Below, piece after piece: positions 40,450 to 40,529 of a stretch of DNA of 40,529 nt. Positions within the stretch are counted from its first letter, which is position 1. Each line of letters begins with the position of its first letter. Below the pieces are notes generated by a model. That model ran no database searches and was not told where the DNA came from. It saw only the letters and a program-made list of their open reading frames with translations. Origin of the DNA: an uncultured eubacterium 1-6 (GTDB lineage: Bacteria; Bacillota; Clostridia; Lachnospirales; Lachnospiraceae); NCBI GenBank assembly GCA_903789595.1, contig CAIFEZ010000032.1:1-40529 (forward strand), read 5' to 3'. The position numbers and the translations under genes were made by a program.

Positions 40450-40529
40450 ATAACACATACCTTCAAAACTGAACACACAAACTTTTCCTGAGGGATCCCG
40501 TCTCCGGATTCCCTCTATCCGTTTTCCAA
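40450..40529 (+). other. Right edge with TTCAAAACTGAA motif and a small hairpin
   Basis: ACCTTCAAAACTGAACACAC (40459-40478) resembles the short motif found next to Firmicute rRNA genes, mirrored by a similar motif at 10-24. GAGGGATC ... GGATTCCCTC (about 40491-40515) can form a hairpin. No gene is seen. Confidence 0.3.

Noticed and set aside
1-40529. Search for tRNA genes, transposases or integrases
   Set aside because: None could be supported by sequence; no IS-type ORF or tRNA-like clover-leaf was recognised.

Overview
The window looks like chromosomal DNA from a Gram-positive, moderately GC-rich Clostridia member, most likely a Lachnospiraceae. The reasons are the CpsB/CpsC/CpsD/LCP polysaccharide set of Firmicutes, SLH domains, a GH25 lysozyme, strong AGGAGG-type ribosome binding sites and several TTG starts. 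The species cannot be named from the sequence. Both ends carry a short TTGAAAACT-type motif pointing outward, so the window may be bounded by rRNA or similar repeats. That is inference.

Left two thirds (about 92-27839, all minus strand; read from high to low coordinate): a surface-polysaccharide locus. It runs priming sugar-phosphate transferase, GtrA, an orphan OmpR-type regulator, an SLH-transglutaminase protein, a YfhO-like 1051-aa membrane protein, a Wzy-like polymerase, a Wzz/Wzc-like protein with a degenerate kinase domain, two large membrane proteins (DUF6020-like and GT-C-like), an acyltransferase, a GT2, an extended SDR, an IspD/TarI-like cytidylyltransferase, a second acyltransferase, a membrane-anchored metallo-beta-lactamase-fold protein, LytR-CpsA-Psr, CpsC, CpsD, CpsB and an SGNH-like protein. 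No Wzx flippase and only one soluble-type glycosyltransferase are visible. GT2, GtrA and YfhO together match the known three-component scheme for extracytoplasmic glycosylation through a lipid-linked sugar.

Middle (27840-30555, plus strand): a membrane diguanylate cyclase is divergent from the polysaccharide locus, with intact GGDEF and I-site. It is followed by a nitroreductase-like gene behind a repeat-rich, hairpin-rich leader.

Right third (30789-38686, minus strand): a GH25 lysozyme overlaps a large secreted protein with a phage-type lysozyme domain and two NlpC/P60-like modules that lack catalytic residues. A lipoprotein, an unrecognised membrane-anchored secreted protein and a coiled-coil protein with a UvrD/PcrA-tail-like domain follow. 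Then (38831-40253, plus strand) come a compact promoter-to-terminator unit that looks like a C-rich small RNA, a second short transcript with two twin 12-codon ORFs, and a YoaK/DUF1275 membrane protein.

The most striking non-gene content is in the gaps. A dispersed palindromic element of about 120 bp occurs in three full copies and one half copy; one copy carries a nested palindromic insert and another has grown a 14-bp tandem array. Many other gaps hold their own unrelated short tandem repeats (units of 14 to 72 bp), some of which run into gene ends. A perfect 8-bp inverted repeat lies inside the promoter of the SLH-yfhO-wzy segment.
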